DNA of 64,000 nucleotides from CAYQQR01 sp964420035 (GTDB lineage Bacteria > Bacteroidota > Bacteroidia > Bacteroidales > SM23-62): NCBI GenBank assembly GCA_964420035.1, contig CAYQQR010000015.1:1-64000 (forward strand), given 5' to 3'. Position 1 is the stretch's first letter, and each line of letters opens with the position of its first letter. Made by a program: the position numbers and the translations under genes. This document shows positions 8,271 through 15,084 of the stretch, piece after piece. The notes under the pieces are model-generated. The model did not search any database. It was not told where the DNA came from and saw only the letters and a program-made list of their open reading frames with translations.

Positions 8271-8286
8271 TTCGCAAAAATACGAA
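8271..8286 (-). promoter_or_regulatory. ArsR-type operator with embedded -7 element, copy 2
   Basis: Inverted repeat TTCG-N8-CGAA between arsR and the first thioredoxin gene. Read on the minus strand the 8-bp spacer is TATTTTTG, a perfect bacteroidete -7 element (TAnnTTTG), with a weak -33 match (TTAG) 19 bp further upstream. Binding of a repressor dimer to the two half-sites would mask the promoter directly. Confidence 0.78.
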
Positions 8287-8301
8287 TAGAAAGGGAAAAA
8301 A

Positions 8302-8598
8302 CTAACGGGAAATGAAATTTTTAAACAGAACCTGAACTTCTTTCCAGTTATCCTTATGGAGACAATATTTTACCCGGGGTGCCTCAATCTCGCCCTGGAT
8401 CAGACCGGCAGCTTTTAGTTCTTTGAGGTGCTGGGAAAGGGTAGATTTGGCTACGGGAAGGATATCTGAAAGGTCGCCACTGTAACAACAGGATTGCTTT
8501 GAAAGCAGCTCAAGCACGTAAATCCGGACAGGATGCCCCATGGCTTTCGCGTATCTGGCAATTTTCTTTTGCCGGGAAGAAATAATTTCTTTTTTCAC
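8302..8598 (-). CDS. arsR: ArsR-family metalloregulator
   Basis: A 98-residue winged-helix repressor of the ArsR/SmtB family: helix with GHPVRIYVLELL, recognition helix VAKSTLSQHLKELKAAGLI (about residues 49-67) and a wing with GEIEAPRVKYCL. Candidate metal ligands are the adjacent Cys37-Cys38 (KQSCCYSG) just before the recognition region and Cys79. Family members leave their operator when a metal or metalloid binds such Cys. The gene is first in the cluster and has a TTCG-N8-CGAA site over its own promoter, so autoregulation is likely. Which metal or metalloid it senses cannot be read from sequence. Confidence 0.9.
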   Translation of the reverse strand: MKKEIISSRQKKIARYAKAMGHPVRIYVLELLSKQSCCYSGDLSDILPVAKSTLSQHLKELKAAGLIQGEIEAPRVKYCLHKDNWKEVQVLFKNFISR

Positions 8599-8616
8599 GG
8601 GAGTTGGATTTAATTA

Positions 8617-8632
8617 TTCGCAATATTACGAA
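8617..8632 (-). promoter_or_regulatory. ArsR-type operator with embedded -7 element, copy 3 (arsR promoter)
   Basis: Inverted repeat TTCG-N8-CGAA 19-34 bp upstream of the arsR start. On the minus strand the spacer is TAATATTG, one change from the TAnnTTTG -7 consensus, and TTTC, one change from the TTTG -33 element, lies exactly 19 bp upstream (8648-8651). The arrangement implies autorepression by occlusion of the -7 box. Confidence 0.78.
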
Positions 8633-8687
8633 CATTTTCGGGGAATAGAAACGATTATGCAAGCCGGGACTTCGGAGGGCGGAGCAG

Positions 8688-8761
8688 TGGGCCCAGCTGG
8701 GCTCGAACCAGCGACCCCCTGATTATGAGTCAGGTGCTCTGACCGACTGAGCTATGGGCCC
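8688..8761 (-). tRNA. tRNA with CAU anticodon (elongator Met or Ile2)
   Basis: Cloverleaf on the minus strand: acceptor stem GGGCCCA/TGGGCCC, D-arm with AGCTCAGTCGGTCAGAGC, anticodon arm CCTGA-CTCATAA-TCAGG, T-arm with GGTTCGAGCC, discriminator A at 8688. The CCA end is not encoded. The CAU anticodon fits either elongator methionine tRNA or the lysidine-modified isoleucine tRNA, which I cannot separate by eye. Confidence 0.93.
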
Positions 8762-8779
8762 TGTTTATTATGCAGCGTG

Positions 8780-8811
8780 CAAAAATACAACAATGTCAGA
8801 TTAATTTCAAC
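8780..8811 (-). promoter_or_regulatory. Promoter of the tRNA gene
   Basis: On the minus strand, GTTG (8811-8808) is followed 20 bp later by TATTTTTG (8787-8780), which fits the Bacteroidota housekeeping pattern TTTG-N19/20-TAnnTTTG. The -7 element ends 18 bp before the tRNA 5' end. Confidence 0.6.
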
Positions 8812-8850
8812 TTAATAGGGCATTTTTGATTTTTCTGCTATTTTCGGGGC

Positions 8851-9492
8851 ATGCCAAAGAAATTCAGCGACTATCCAAACATTAGAAATATCATCTTCGA
8901 CCTGGGCGGGGTGATCATGGATGTGGATTACCACAAAACCATCGATGCCTTTAAGGAGCTCGGCATCAGGAATGTCGCGCATTTATATACCCAGGCCCGG
9001 CAGGTTCCGGATTTTGATCAGCTGGATACCGGGAGGATCTCATCCGCTGAATTCAGGAACCGGATAAGGTCACATTCAAGCAACCATCTTACCGATAAAC
9101 AGATCGACCATGCCTGGAACGCCATGCTGCTGGATTTTCACCGGGAACGCTTCGAGCTGCTGAAAGAACTGAGAAATCATTATAAAACCTTCCTGCTGAG
9201 CAATACCAATGCCATCCACCTGGATCATTTCATGGGAAAACTCAAACAGACCATGGGGATCGATGATCTGTCGGATTATTTCATTCAGGACTACTATTCC
9301 CACCTGATCGGCTTGCGCAAGCCCGACCCGGAAGTCTTTGAATACATCCTGGACCGGCACGGCCTTGTGCCCGGAGAAACCCTGTTCATCGACGACTCCC
9401 CCCAGCATGTCGAAGGCGCCCGGAATGCAGGACTGCAGGCCCATCAGCTGAAACCGCCCCAGAACATCAATGATTTCTTTAACAACTATTAA
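8851..9492 (+). CDS. HAD-superfamily phosphatase (YihX-like)
   Basis: A 213-residue cytosolic HAD hydrolase with a C1 cap. Motif I is IIFDLGGVI (nucleophile Asp17), motif II LLSNTNAIH, motif III GLRKPDPEVF and motif IV ETLFIDDSPQHVEGARNAGL. The layout resembles the YihX group of sugar-phosphate phosphatases (for example alpha-D-glucose-1-phosphate phosphatase); the substrate is not determined here. The gene stands alone on the plus strand, divergent from the tRNA, with a TATTTTCG-like -7 box just before the start. Confidence 0.85.
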   Translation: MPKKFSDYPNIRNIIFDLGGVIMDVDYHKTIDAFKELGIRNVAHLYTQARQVPDFDQLDTGRISSAEFRNRIRSHSSNHLTDKQIDHAWNAMLLDFHRERFELLKELRNHYKTFLLSNTNAIHLDHFMGKLKQTMGIDDLSDYFIQDYYSHLIGLRKPDPEVFEYILDRHGLVPGETLFIDDSPQHVEGARNAGLQAHQLKPPQNINDFFNNY

Positions 9493-9558
9493 ACAGATAT
9501 TAAGCTCTTTTATACTTATATTTTTCTTAATATTACAGTTCATTTAAAAACTAATGCA

Positions 9559-10575
9559 ATGATCGATATAAGTATGTGGGGGAAAGCCCTGAGGACCATC
9601 CCCCGGCTGAATAAAGCGGAATGGGATAAACTGGATATCATTGCCCGTTGGCTGATCGCCTCGCGGGCAGCGGTGTTTGTGATGACCGCCCTCTCGGCGG
9701 CTATTGGCGGATTGATGGCCTTTGCCGACGGTACTTTTCACTGGCCCTATTTTCTGGCGGCTTTCTTCGGACTGATCTTCGCCCATGCCAGCAATAACCT
9801 GATCAATGACCTGATCGACCACAGAAAAGGAATAGACAAGGATAATTACTACCGCGCCCAGTACGGTCTGCAACCCCTGGAACACGGCTTGATGAAATCC
9901 TGGCAGTTTAACCTGTATATAGCGGTTACCCTGTTTCTCTCCCTGGCCTGCGGGGCCTACCTGGTGTGGCAGATCGACATGACCACCTTCTATTTTCTCC
10001 TGGGTGGCCTGTTCTTCGTGCTTTTCTATACCTGGCCCCTCAAGTATATCGGTTTGGGCGAACCCTCAGTGATCCTGGTGTGGGGACCCCTGATGGTGGG
10101 AGGTACTTATTATGTAACTGCCGGGGGATCCTGGAGCTGGGATGTGGCCGTCATCGGACTGGTCTATGCACTGGGTCCCACCACCGTGCTGTTTGGAAAA
10201 CATATCGACAAACTCCGGGAAGACAAAAGAAAGAAAGTCCGCACCCTGCCCGTGATCATCGGCCAGAAAGCGGCCCGCTATACCACCATAGCCTTCTGGG
10301 TAATCCAGTACCTGCTGCTTGCCGGTATGGTAATTTTCGGATACATCACCCCGTTGATCATGGTCGTCCTGCTGGCCCTGCCCAAATTTTTCCGGGCCCT
10401 GAAGCGTTTTGCCAGACCCAGACCCGGAAAAGAGCCGGCAGACCTGGAACCAGGGGTGTGGCCCCTGTATTTGTCGGCCCGGGCCTTCCAGTACAACAAA
10501 AAGTTCGGGAGCCTTTTCCTGCTGGGACTGATCATCGAGGTGGTGCTGAGCAGGCTGGGCGTGACAATCTTTTGA
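9559..10575 (+). CDS. UbiA-superfamily prenyltransferase
   Basis: A 338-residue integral membrane protein with eight or nine helices. The first Asp-rich motif is NNLINDLIDHRKGID (NDxxD at 83-87), the second DKLREDKRKKVRTLPV (about 218-233), both needed to bind a prenyl diphosphate through Mg2+. It could act in quinone synthesis (MenA-like) or on another aromatic acceptor. The N-terminus differs from ordinary MenA and the C-terminal end is longer, so I leave the acceptor open. It is convergent with the Lrp regulator at 10579, with only three bases between the stops. Confidence 0.8.
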   Translation: MIDISMWGKALRTIPRLNKAEWDKLDIIARWLIASRAAVFVMTALSAAIGGLMAFADGTFHWPYFLAAFFGLIFAHASNNLINDLIDHRKGIDKDNYYRAQYGLQPLEHGLMKSWQFNLYIAVTLFLSLACGAYLVWQIDMTTFYFLLGGLFFVLFYTWPLKYIGLGEPSVILVWGPLMVGGTYYVTAGGSWSWDVAVIGLVYALGPTTVLFGKHIDKLREDKRKKVRTLPVIIGQKAARYTTIAFWVIQYLLLAGMVIFGYITPLIMVVLLALPKFFRALKRFARPRPGKEPADLEPGVWPLYLSARAFQYNKKFGSLFLLGLIIEVVLSRLGVTIF

Positions 10576-10578
10576 GGA

Positions 10579-11064
10579 CTATTTCAGGAATTCGACAGGT
10601 AATTCCCTGCGAATACTCTCTCCCAGGGAAATAATGGTTTCTGTTCGGGCTACCCCCCTGATGGCCTGTATCTTGTCGTTGATCACCTCCCGCAGATGAT
10701 CCGTGTTCCTGCAGGTGATCCTGGCAAAGATGCTGTATTCCCCGGTGGTGTAATGAGCCTCCACGATCTCCGGGACCTTCTTCTCTAAAATGTCAATGAC
10801 CTCATCGTATACGGATCCGCGTACCAGATAAATCCCGATGAAAGCAGTCAGATCATAGCCCATTTTCCTGTGATCCAGAACCAGGGTGGATCCCCTGACA
10901 AAACCCAGTCTTTCCAAACGGTTCATCCGCACATGGATGGTCCCCGGTGAAACAATTAAGCTTTTGGCAACCTCCGTATAAGGCACCTTGGCATTCCGCA
11001 TCAATATGCCCAGAATCTCCCGGTCGAGTTTGTCAAGTTGATAAGGTGAACCCCGGTTTTGCAT
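10579..11064 (-). CDS. Lrp/AsnC-family transcriptional regulator
   Basis: A 161-residue protein with an N-terminal helix-turn-helix (LDREILGILMRNAKVPYTEVAKSLIVSPGTIHVRMNRLERLGFV) and a C-terminal RAM ligand-binding domain (GYDLTAFIGIYLVRG, YSIFARI, IRGVARTETIISL). Family members bind amino acids and control metabolism genes. The upstream 11065-11150 region is very A/T-rich and is a plausible self-binding site, but I see no clear operator. Confidence 0.92.
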   Translation of the reverse strand: MQNRGSPYQLDKLDREILGILMRNAKVPYTEVAKSLIVSPGTIHVRMNRLERLGFVRGSTLVLDHRKMGYDLTAFIGIYLVRGSVYDEVIDILEKKVPEIVEAHYTTGEYSIFARITCRNTDHLREVINDKIQAIRGVARTETIISLGESIRRELPVEFLK

Positions 11065-11169
11065 ATCTTAATTAAATAATTCACATTTAAATTGACAATA
11101 TATTGCTAAAATAATAATAATAATTAAAAATAGTTATAAAAGTGATAACAAATTTGTATATCCATTATA

Positions 11170-11198
11170 TTTGTCAATGTATTTGATCGTGTACTTTG
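11170..11198 (+). promoter_or_regulatory. Possible promoter of the tRNA-like element
   Basis: TTTG (11170-11173) is followed 18 bp later by TACTTTG (11192-11198), one base short of the TAnnTTTG consensus. It ends 21 bp before the tRNA-like element. Two copies of TTTGATCG (11182-11189 and 11203-11210) overlap it and may be chance or an operator. Confidence 0.35.
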
Positions 11199-11219
11199 AT
11201 GTTTTGATCGGATAAATAC

Positions 11220-11366
11220 TGTAGGGTGGTGAAACCGGCAGCCACACCCTCTTGTCTCGGGGGCGGAGCGTATGGGATAAACGTAGGATAGTCAGGGGTT
11301 GACCACCAAGGCTTCTCATGTCCTATGGCTAACCACTCCGTGAAGGTTCGAATCCTTCCCCTACAG
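11220..11366 (+). ncRNA. Type-II tRNA-like RNA with very large variable arm
   Basis: The sequence folds as a tRNA in every arm. Acceptor stem TGTAGGG/CCCTACA has 7 of 7 pairs. D-arm GTG/CAC has an 11-nt loop containing the GG pair. Anticodon stem CCCTC/GGGGG has loop TTGTCTC. T-arm GAAGG-TTCGAAT-CCTTC is perfect, and the discriminator is G. The D-arm looks like that of leucine tRNAs. Two features are abnormal: the variable arm is closed by CGGAG/CTCCG (11264-11268, 11336-11340) around 67 nt, and position 37 of the anticodon loop is a pyrimidine, with formal anticodon GTC. No CCA is encoded. It may be a disrupted tRNA, an inserted tRNA or a tRNA mimic. The stretch 11065-11219 before it holds no gene. 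Confidence 0.6.
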
Positions 11367-11516
11367 CGAGCCTCGCTGCGCTCGGCGGTGAGAAGCGCCT
11401 TCGGCGCAGTCTGAAGCCCCGCGGGCAGTTTAAAGCACCAGCGGTGCGGTTTAAAGCCCCGCGGGCAGTTTAAAGCCTTTCAGGCAGTAAAACCTCACTT
11501 CGTGAGGTAGTTTAAA
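11367..11516 (+). repeat. Array of small variable-stem hairpins (left of four-helix gene)
   Basis: About seven consecutive palindromes with 4-7 bp stems and trinucleotide loops (GCGCC-ttc-GGCGC, GCCC-cgc-GGGC twice, GCACC-agc-GGTGC, ACCTCAC-ttc-GTGAGGT, CAGGC-ttc-GCCTG) separated mostly by a GTTTAAA linker. The stems differ in sequence but each stays self-complementary. The array runs into the end of the four-helix-bundle gene, whose last codons lie in the CAGGC hairpin. Confidence 0.7.
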
Positions 11517-11918
11517 TCAGGCTTCGCCTGAGGAGTCTTTTTCCTTCTGGATAATGGTTGATACCTCGTCAGACCTGCTTTTAAGATATCTTTGAAGACC
11601 GAATAATTGCCTGCGGACCTCGTTGATCTTTTTTAATACTTCTTTATGATCGAAATCGAATTCCAGTTCCTTGCAAAGAAGACTCTGGGTTTCCAGCTCC
11701 ATGATACTGCCCATCGCGTAATTCAAAAACTGAAGATATTCCTTATTGGAAAATCTCGCCGAACCCTCTGCAATATTTGAAGGTATGGAAATGGCAGCGC
11801 AACGCATTTGGTCGGTAAGATTGAATTTTTCCTCTTTTGGCAATCTACCCGATTCGGTATAAACCAATGTGGCTAATTCCATCGAGGAATTCCATAGGTC
11901 AAGTTTTTTATAATTCAT
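11517..11918 (-). CDS. Four-helix-bundle protein (23S rRNA intervening-sequence type), copy 1
   Basis: A 133-residue helical protein of the family also called S23 or 23S rRNA-intervening-sequence protein (TIGR02436), related in fold to the Avd protein of diversity-generating retroelements. Family signatures are KKLDLWNSSMELATLVY at the start, NLTDQMRCAAISIPSNIAEGSAR near residue 40 and FLNYAMGSIMELETQ. The function is unknown; basic surfaces suggest nucleic-acid binding. The gene is flanked on both sides by inverted hairpin arrays (11367-11516 and 11995-12115), so it looks like the core of a small repeat-bounded unit. Confidence 0.9.
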   Translation of the reverse strand: MNYKKLDLWNSSMELATLVYTESGRLPKEEKFNLTDQMRCAAISIPSNIAEGSARFSNKEYLQFLNYAMGSIMELETQSLLCKELEFDFDHKEVLKKINEVRRQLFGLQRYLKSRSDEVSTIIQKEKDSSGEA

Positions 11919-11994
11919 GATTTTAATGGTTTGGTATATTACTTCATACCTGAACCATTAAAATATCGGCTATCAAAAATCAATTTTTTAATAA

Positions 11995-12115
11995 ACTACC
12001 GACCGAAGGGAGGTTTTAAACTGTTTCGAAGAAACTTTAAACCATTCCGATGGAATTTTAAACTACCCGAAGGGTTTTAGACTACCCGAAGGGTTCCAGA
12101 CTACCCGAAGGGTTC
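11995..12115 (+). repeat. Array of small variable-stem hairpins (right of four-helix gene)
   Basis: At least five hairpins, GTTTC-gaa-GAAAC, ATTCC-gat-GGAAT and three ACCC-gaa-GGGT, each preceded by a TTTAAAC, TTTAGAC or TCCAGAC linker. Relative to the array at 11367-11516, linker and loops are in reverse-complement orientation (TTTAAAC versus GTTTAAA, gaa versus ttc), so the two arrays form an inverted pair around the gene. Confidence 0.7.
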
Positions 12116-13001
12116 AAAGTTTCACCACATCCGCCCTGATCGAGGCGATGATCTTACTAATTTCTTTGATATTATCAGACGTGGCGGTGGTCTTGTAGCC
12201 GGAAGTGGAGATGGTTCGGGCGGCGGTATCCACCTGGGTTCCTTCCTGTTCCAAAAGGATCTCGAACTTATCAAACTCATCCTTCAGGATCTTCAGCATC
12301 AGGATATATTTGGAAACACTGATCTCTGACTGGTGATTGCTTAAAAGAGAGATCAGGTTGTTCAGGCTGTATTTTTGCAGGGCGATCCTTTCCATGATCT
12401 CAGGGTTATCCGGATCTCTGTTAAAAATATTGCCGGCTATATACATCGCTTCTACCCATCCTCCAAGAACGATCATGGCGGCGGCATATTCCCGGTCGCT
12501 TTCCCGCAAATATTTATCTGCCTTTTTATAGATGCGGTTAGCATTGGCCGATACGGAATCCTGGTTGGCAATGTTATCTTCCAGGTTATCCAATGCAGAG
12601 GTAAGCAGGTCGCCCGGAATACCCAGGTGCCGGGAAATATCGTTGATGGCAGCTATGTACTCTATGGATTTCTGTGCCTCACCGAACATCTTGGTATAAC
12701 TCAGGTCGACCCCGTAGACTCCCAGGTTCATGGCCATCTTATAACTGCCCGAATAACGATCGGCATTATTCGGTGGATTCAAAATACCGGGTCTGTATAC
12801 AGCACCTACCTGTTCAAAAACAGAGGCCATTTCCACAGGCAAATACATATTATAAAAAATGGATTTTGCCCCGGAGTCATCGGTCATTTCATCCTCTGTG
12901 ATCTGAATGGCCTTGCCAATTTGTTCTCTGCCGGTATCCGATTTGCAGGAAAAGAGCAGGCACATCATAAACAATACGGCAATACTGATCAAAGTTTTCA
13001 T
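12114..13001 (-). CDS. Lipoprotein of unknown function
   Basis: A 295-residue protein with a lipoprotein signal (hydrophobic residues 4-17, lipobox LLFSC, Cys19). The rest is mostly helical: a block of YKMAMNLGVYGVDLSYTKMFGEAQKSIEYI type, then GVPGD-like GIPGDLLTSAL, then several amphipathic helices and a C-terminal region with ISKIIASIRADV. I know similar Bacteroidota lipoproteins only as hypothetical. The end of the coding region abuts the hairpin array to its left. Confidence 0.75.
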   Translation of the reverse strand: MKTLISIAVLFMMCLLFSCKSDTGREQIGKAIQITEDEMTDDSGAKSIFYNMYLPVEMASVFEQVGAVYRPGILNPPNNADRYSGSYKMAMNLGVYGVDLSYTKMFGEAQKSIEYIAAINDISRHLGIPGDLLTSALDNLEDNIANQDSVSANANRIYKKADKYLRESDREYAAAMIVLGGWVEAMYIAGNIFNRDPDNPEIMERIALQKYSLNNLISLLSNHQSEISVSKYILMLKILKDEFDKFEILLEQEGTQVDTAARTISTSGYKTTATSDNIKEISKIIASIRADVVKL

Positions 13002-13086
13002 GATCTGAGGATTACGACAGCAAATAAAAATAAGGAAATATCATGAATTGAACAATCTAAAAAATTCAAGCTATCATCAGGCCCGG

Positions 13087-13782
13087 TTAAATCATTTCTC
13101 TGAGCTTTAAAGTATGGGTGATCATGTCAATGATTTCCCGAACGCTGAGGGTCATGCAGTTGATGCTCAAATCAAAAAAAGTGTAATCGGTTTCTTTGCC
13201 ATGGAAGTATTCGCGAAATTCCTTTCTTTTCTTATCGGTATCCTGTGCAAATTTCTTGGCTTCCTCAACAGAGATGCAGTATTTTTCGCTTAGTCGCAGT
13301 GCTCTCCACTCAAGGGGAGCCGTAAGAAAAAGATGAAGGGATTTGGCAATGTCCCTGCAAATAGATACCCCGCCTCTTCCAACAATAATCACGTTGCCTT
13401 CGGTACCCAGGTTGTGAATTACCCGGGCAATGGTTTTGCGTATGGCCCGGTCGCTCTTATAGTATTTTTTAGAATGAGATTTGATGATGTCATCCAGGAT
13501 GGTTCTTTTTTCATATTGAAAGACATACTTGATCTCCGATTCGGGAACGCCCAGATTTTTGGCCGCTTCCTGGAGGATTTCCTTGGAGATCCACCTCCAG
13601 GGGAAATCTTTGTCTTTCTTGCTGTCCAACTCGGTAAGCCTGGACGCCAATTCGCGTGCAACGGACTTGGCAGGACAGCCCTGCTCACGGGAGATAGTCA
13701 CTACAGGACCTTCAAAAGTTTTCTCCCGGAGCTTCTCGTAATAACGTTCCTGCAAATATTGGGATATATCCAGTTTCGCCAT
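13087..13782 (-). CDS. Cytidylate-kinase-like family protein
   Basis: A protein of about 231 residues from the preferred start MAKLDISQYL; an ATG 57 bp upstream would add a poorly supported extension. PVVTISREQGCPAKSVARELASRL is the modified P-loop region of the cytidylate-kinase-like (AAA_26) family, where GxGG/GCPAK replaces the usual Walker A. Later come VIIVGRGG and ATP-lid residues LRLSEKY. Relatives are predicted nucleotide kinases, sometimes tied to membrane or stress functions. The true substrate is unknown. Confidence 0.8.
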   Translation of the reverse strand: MAKLDISQYLQERYYEKLREKTFEGPVVTISREQGCPAKSVARELASRLTELDSKKDKDFPWRWISKEILQEAAKNLGVPESEIKYVFQYEKRTILDDIIKSHSKKYYKSDRAIRKTIARVIHNLGTEGNVIIVGRGGVSICRDIAKSLHLFLTAPLEWRALRLSEKYCISVEEAKKFAQDTDKKRKEFREYFHGKETDYTFFDLSINCMTLSVREIIDMITHTLKLREMI

Positions 13783-13850
13783 ACAATGGGTGGTTTTGTG
13801 GGTTGTTACTAAAATACGACGAAAATGTGATTTTATCAATGTAGTTCCCC

Positions 13851-13940
13851 GTTCTCGGTTCTCAGTTCTCGGTTATCTTCAGTATTCAAGCATATTTCAG
13901 TATTTTCAGATTAATCCGCAATCCGCAATCCGCAATCTAT
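13851..13940 (+). repeat. Two heptad tandem repeats
   Basis: GTTCTCG, GTTCTCA, GTTCTCG and a decayed GTTATCT run in register at 13851-13878. AATCCGC occurs three times in a row at 13913-13933, followed by decayed AATCTAT. Both have a strict 7-bp period and lie between the kinase-like gene and comF. Confidence 0.7.
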
Positions 13941-13942
13941 AA

Positions 13943-14623
13943 TCAGGCCACGGCCAGAACCGCAATACTCACCTTCACCCCCTCCACCTTCAACAATTCC
14001 GTCGCGCAGGCTTCAAGCGTAGCCCCGGTGGTCACAACATCATCAACCAGCAGGATATGTTTATGCATAATTGCTTCCACTTGCTCCACCCTGAAAATAT
14101 CTTTTACATTTTCCCATCGCTCCAGGCGGGTCTTCCGGGTTTGGGATGAGGACCGCCGGTTCCGGATCAATATCCCCTGGAGCACTTCTTTATTTAATTT
14201 TTCTGCCATACCCCTTGCAATATGCCAGCTCTGGTTATAGCCCCGCTCCCTTTGCCTGGAAGGATGCAGGGGTACCGGAATCAGCACATCCGCCTTTTCA
14301 AATGCCGTTCCGGCAAGAGCCCTGCCGAAATGTTGACCGAGAAAACGGGCGATGTCCGGCCGGTTTCTGTATTTCATCCAGTGGATAAGTTTCTGATAAC
14401 GGCCCCCTTTCAGGAATTTACAGAAAGCCGTAGCATGTTCAATGTAAACACGCCCCCAAAAGATCCGGGCCACCTCGTTAGCGGGATCATCCAGGTAACC
14501 GGTACGGGGTAAATGGAGAAGGCAGTGCATGCACAGATACTTTTCTCCCCGCACCAGTACCCGCTCACAGGTAAGGCACAAATCGGGGAACAATATTTGC
14601 ATCAGATCGTTAAGTATATACAT
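13943..14623 (-). CDS. comF: ComF-family phosphoribosyltransferase-like protein
   Basis: A 226-residue protein with an N-terminal zinc finger (CLTCERVLVRGEKYLCMHC, two CxxC pairs at about residues 17-36), a middle KYRNRPDIARFLG segment, the PVPLHPSRQRERGYNQ block characteristic of ComF, and a type-I PRTase PRPP site (HILLVDDVVTTGATL, about 193-207). ComF homologues support DNA uptake in naturally competent bacteria; elsewhere the role is unknown. The gene is divergent from the NifX-like gene at 14707. Confidence 0.92.
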   Translation of the reverse strand: MYILNDLMQILFPDLCLTCERVLVRGEKYLCMHCLLHLPRTGYLDDPANEVARIFWGRVYIEHATAFCKFLKGGRYQKLIHWMKYRNRPDIARFLGQHFGRALAGTAFEKADVLIPVPLHPSRQRERGYNQSWHIARGMAEKLNKEVLQGILIRNRRSSSQTRKTRLERWENVKDIFRVEQVEAIMHKHILLVDDVVTTGATLEACATELLKVEGVKVSIAVLAVA

Positions 14624-14706
14624 GGTGTTTTTATCCTTAATACCTGAAGCTGTTAAATATCATAGCATAATCTTGCATCATTTTTTATTTTTATAAAAAA
14701 ATTAAC

Positions 14707-15039
14707 ATGAGGAAGATCGCCATACCTGTTGAAAACCATTTGCTGTCAGAGCATTTCGGGCATGCAGACGAATTTGCGATTTTTGAGACCGAGGACCTGG
14801 AAATCCTGAGCCAAAGCATGGAGGAAGCTCCGGACCATGAAGAAGGTTCTTACCCAGACTGGCTCATCGATAAGGAAGTTACCCACGTCATCGCCAGCCG
14901 GATAGGGCGCAAAGCCATTAAAGCACTGGAAGAAGCCAATATCAACATATTCAGATGTGCACAGGTAGCAGATCCTGAGACCATCGTTCGTAAATTCCTG
15001 AACGGGTCCCTGGAAAGGGCCGCCGGGGATTGTGAATAA
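14707..15039 (+). CDS. NifX/NifB-type iron-molybdenum cofactor-binding domain protein
   Basis: A 110-residue protein formed by one dinitrogenase iron-molybdenum cofactor domain (PF02579): MRKIAIPVENHLLSEHFGHADEFAIFE, a central DWLIDKEVTHVIASRIGRKAI and a terminal ETIVRKFLNGSLERA. Free-standing members occur in many anaerobes without nitrogenase and may bind iron-sulfur or molybdenum clusters. No other nif gene is visible here. A rhodanese gene follows 45 bp later. Confidence 0.88.
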   Translation: MRKIAIPVENHLLSEHFGHADEFAIFETEDLEILSQSMEEAPDHEEGSYPDWLIDKEVTHVIASRIGRKAIKALEEANINIFRCAQVADPETIVRKFLNGSLERAAGDCE

Positions 15040-15084
15040 TTCCGGATATTTGTTTGTTCTCCCAGACTGAAACAGAGTTTCTTT

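Noticed and set aside
8540..8722. Small plus-strand peptide ending GPAGLEPATP
   Set aside because: A well-known artefact of translating through a tRNA gene on the other strand.
11134..11319. 61-codon minus-strand frame
   Set aside because: Overlaps the tRNA-like element and A/T-rich DNA; no features of a protein.
11367..12115. CRISPR array
   Set aside because: Repeats are short hairpins with differing stems, not constant repeats with equal-length unique spacers, and no cas genes are near.
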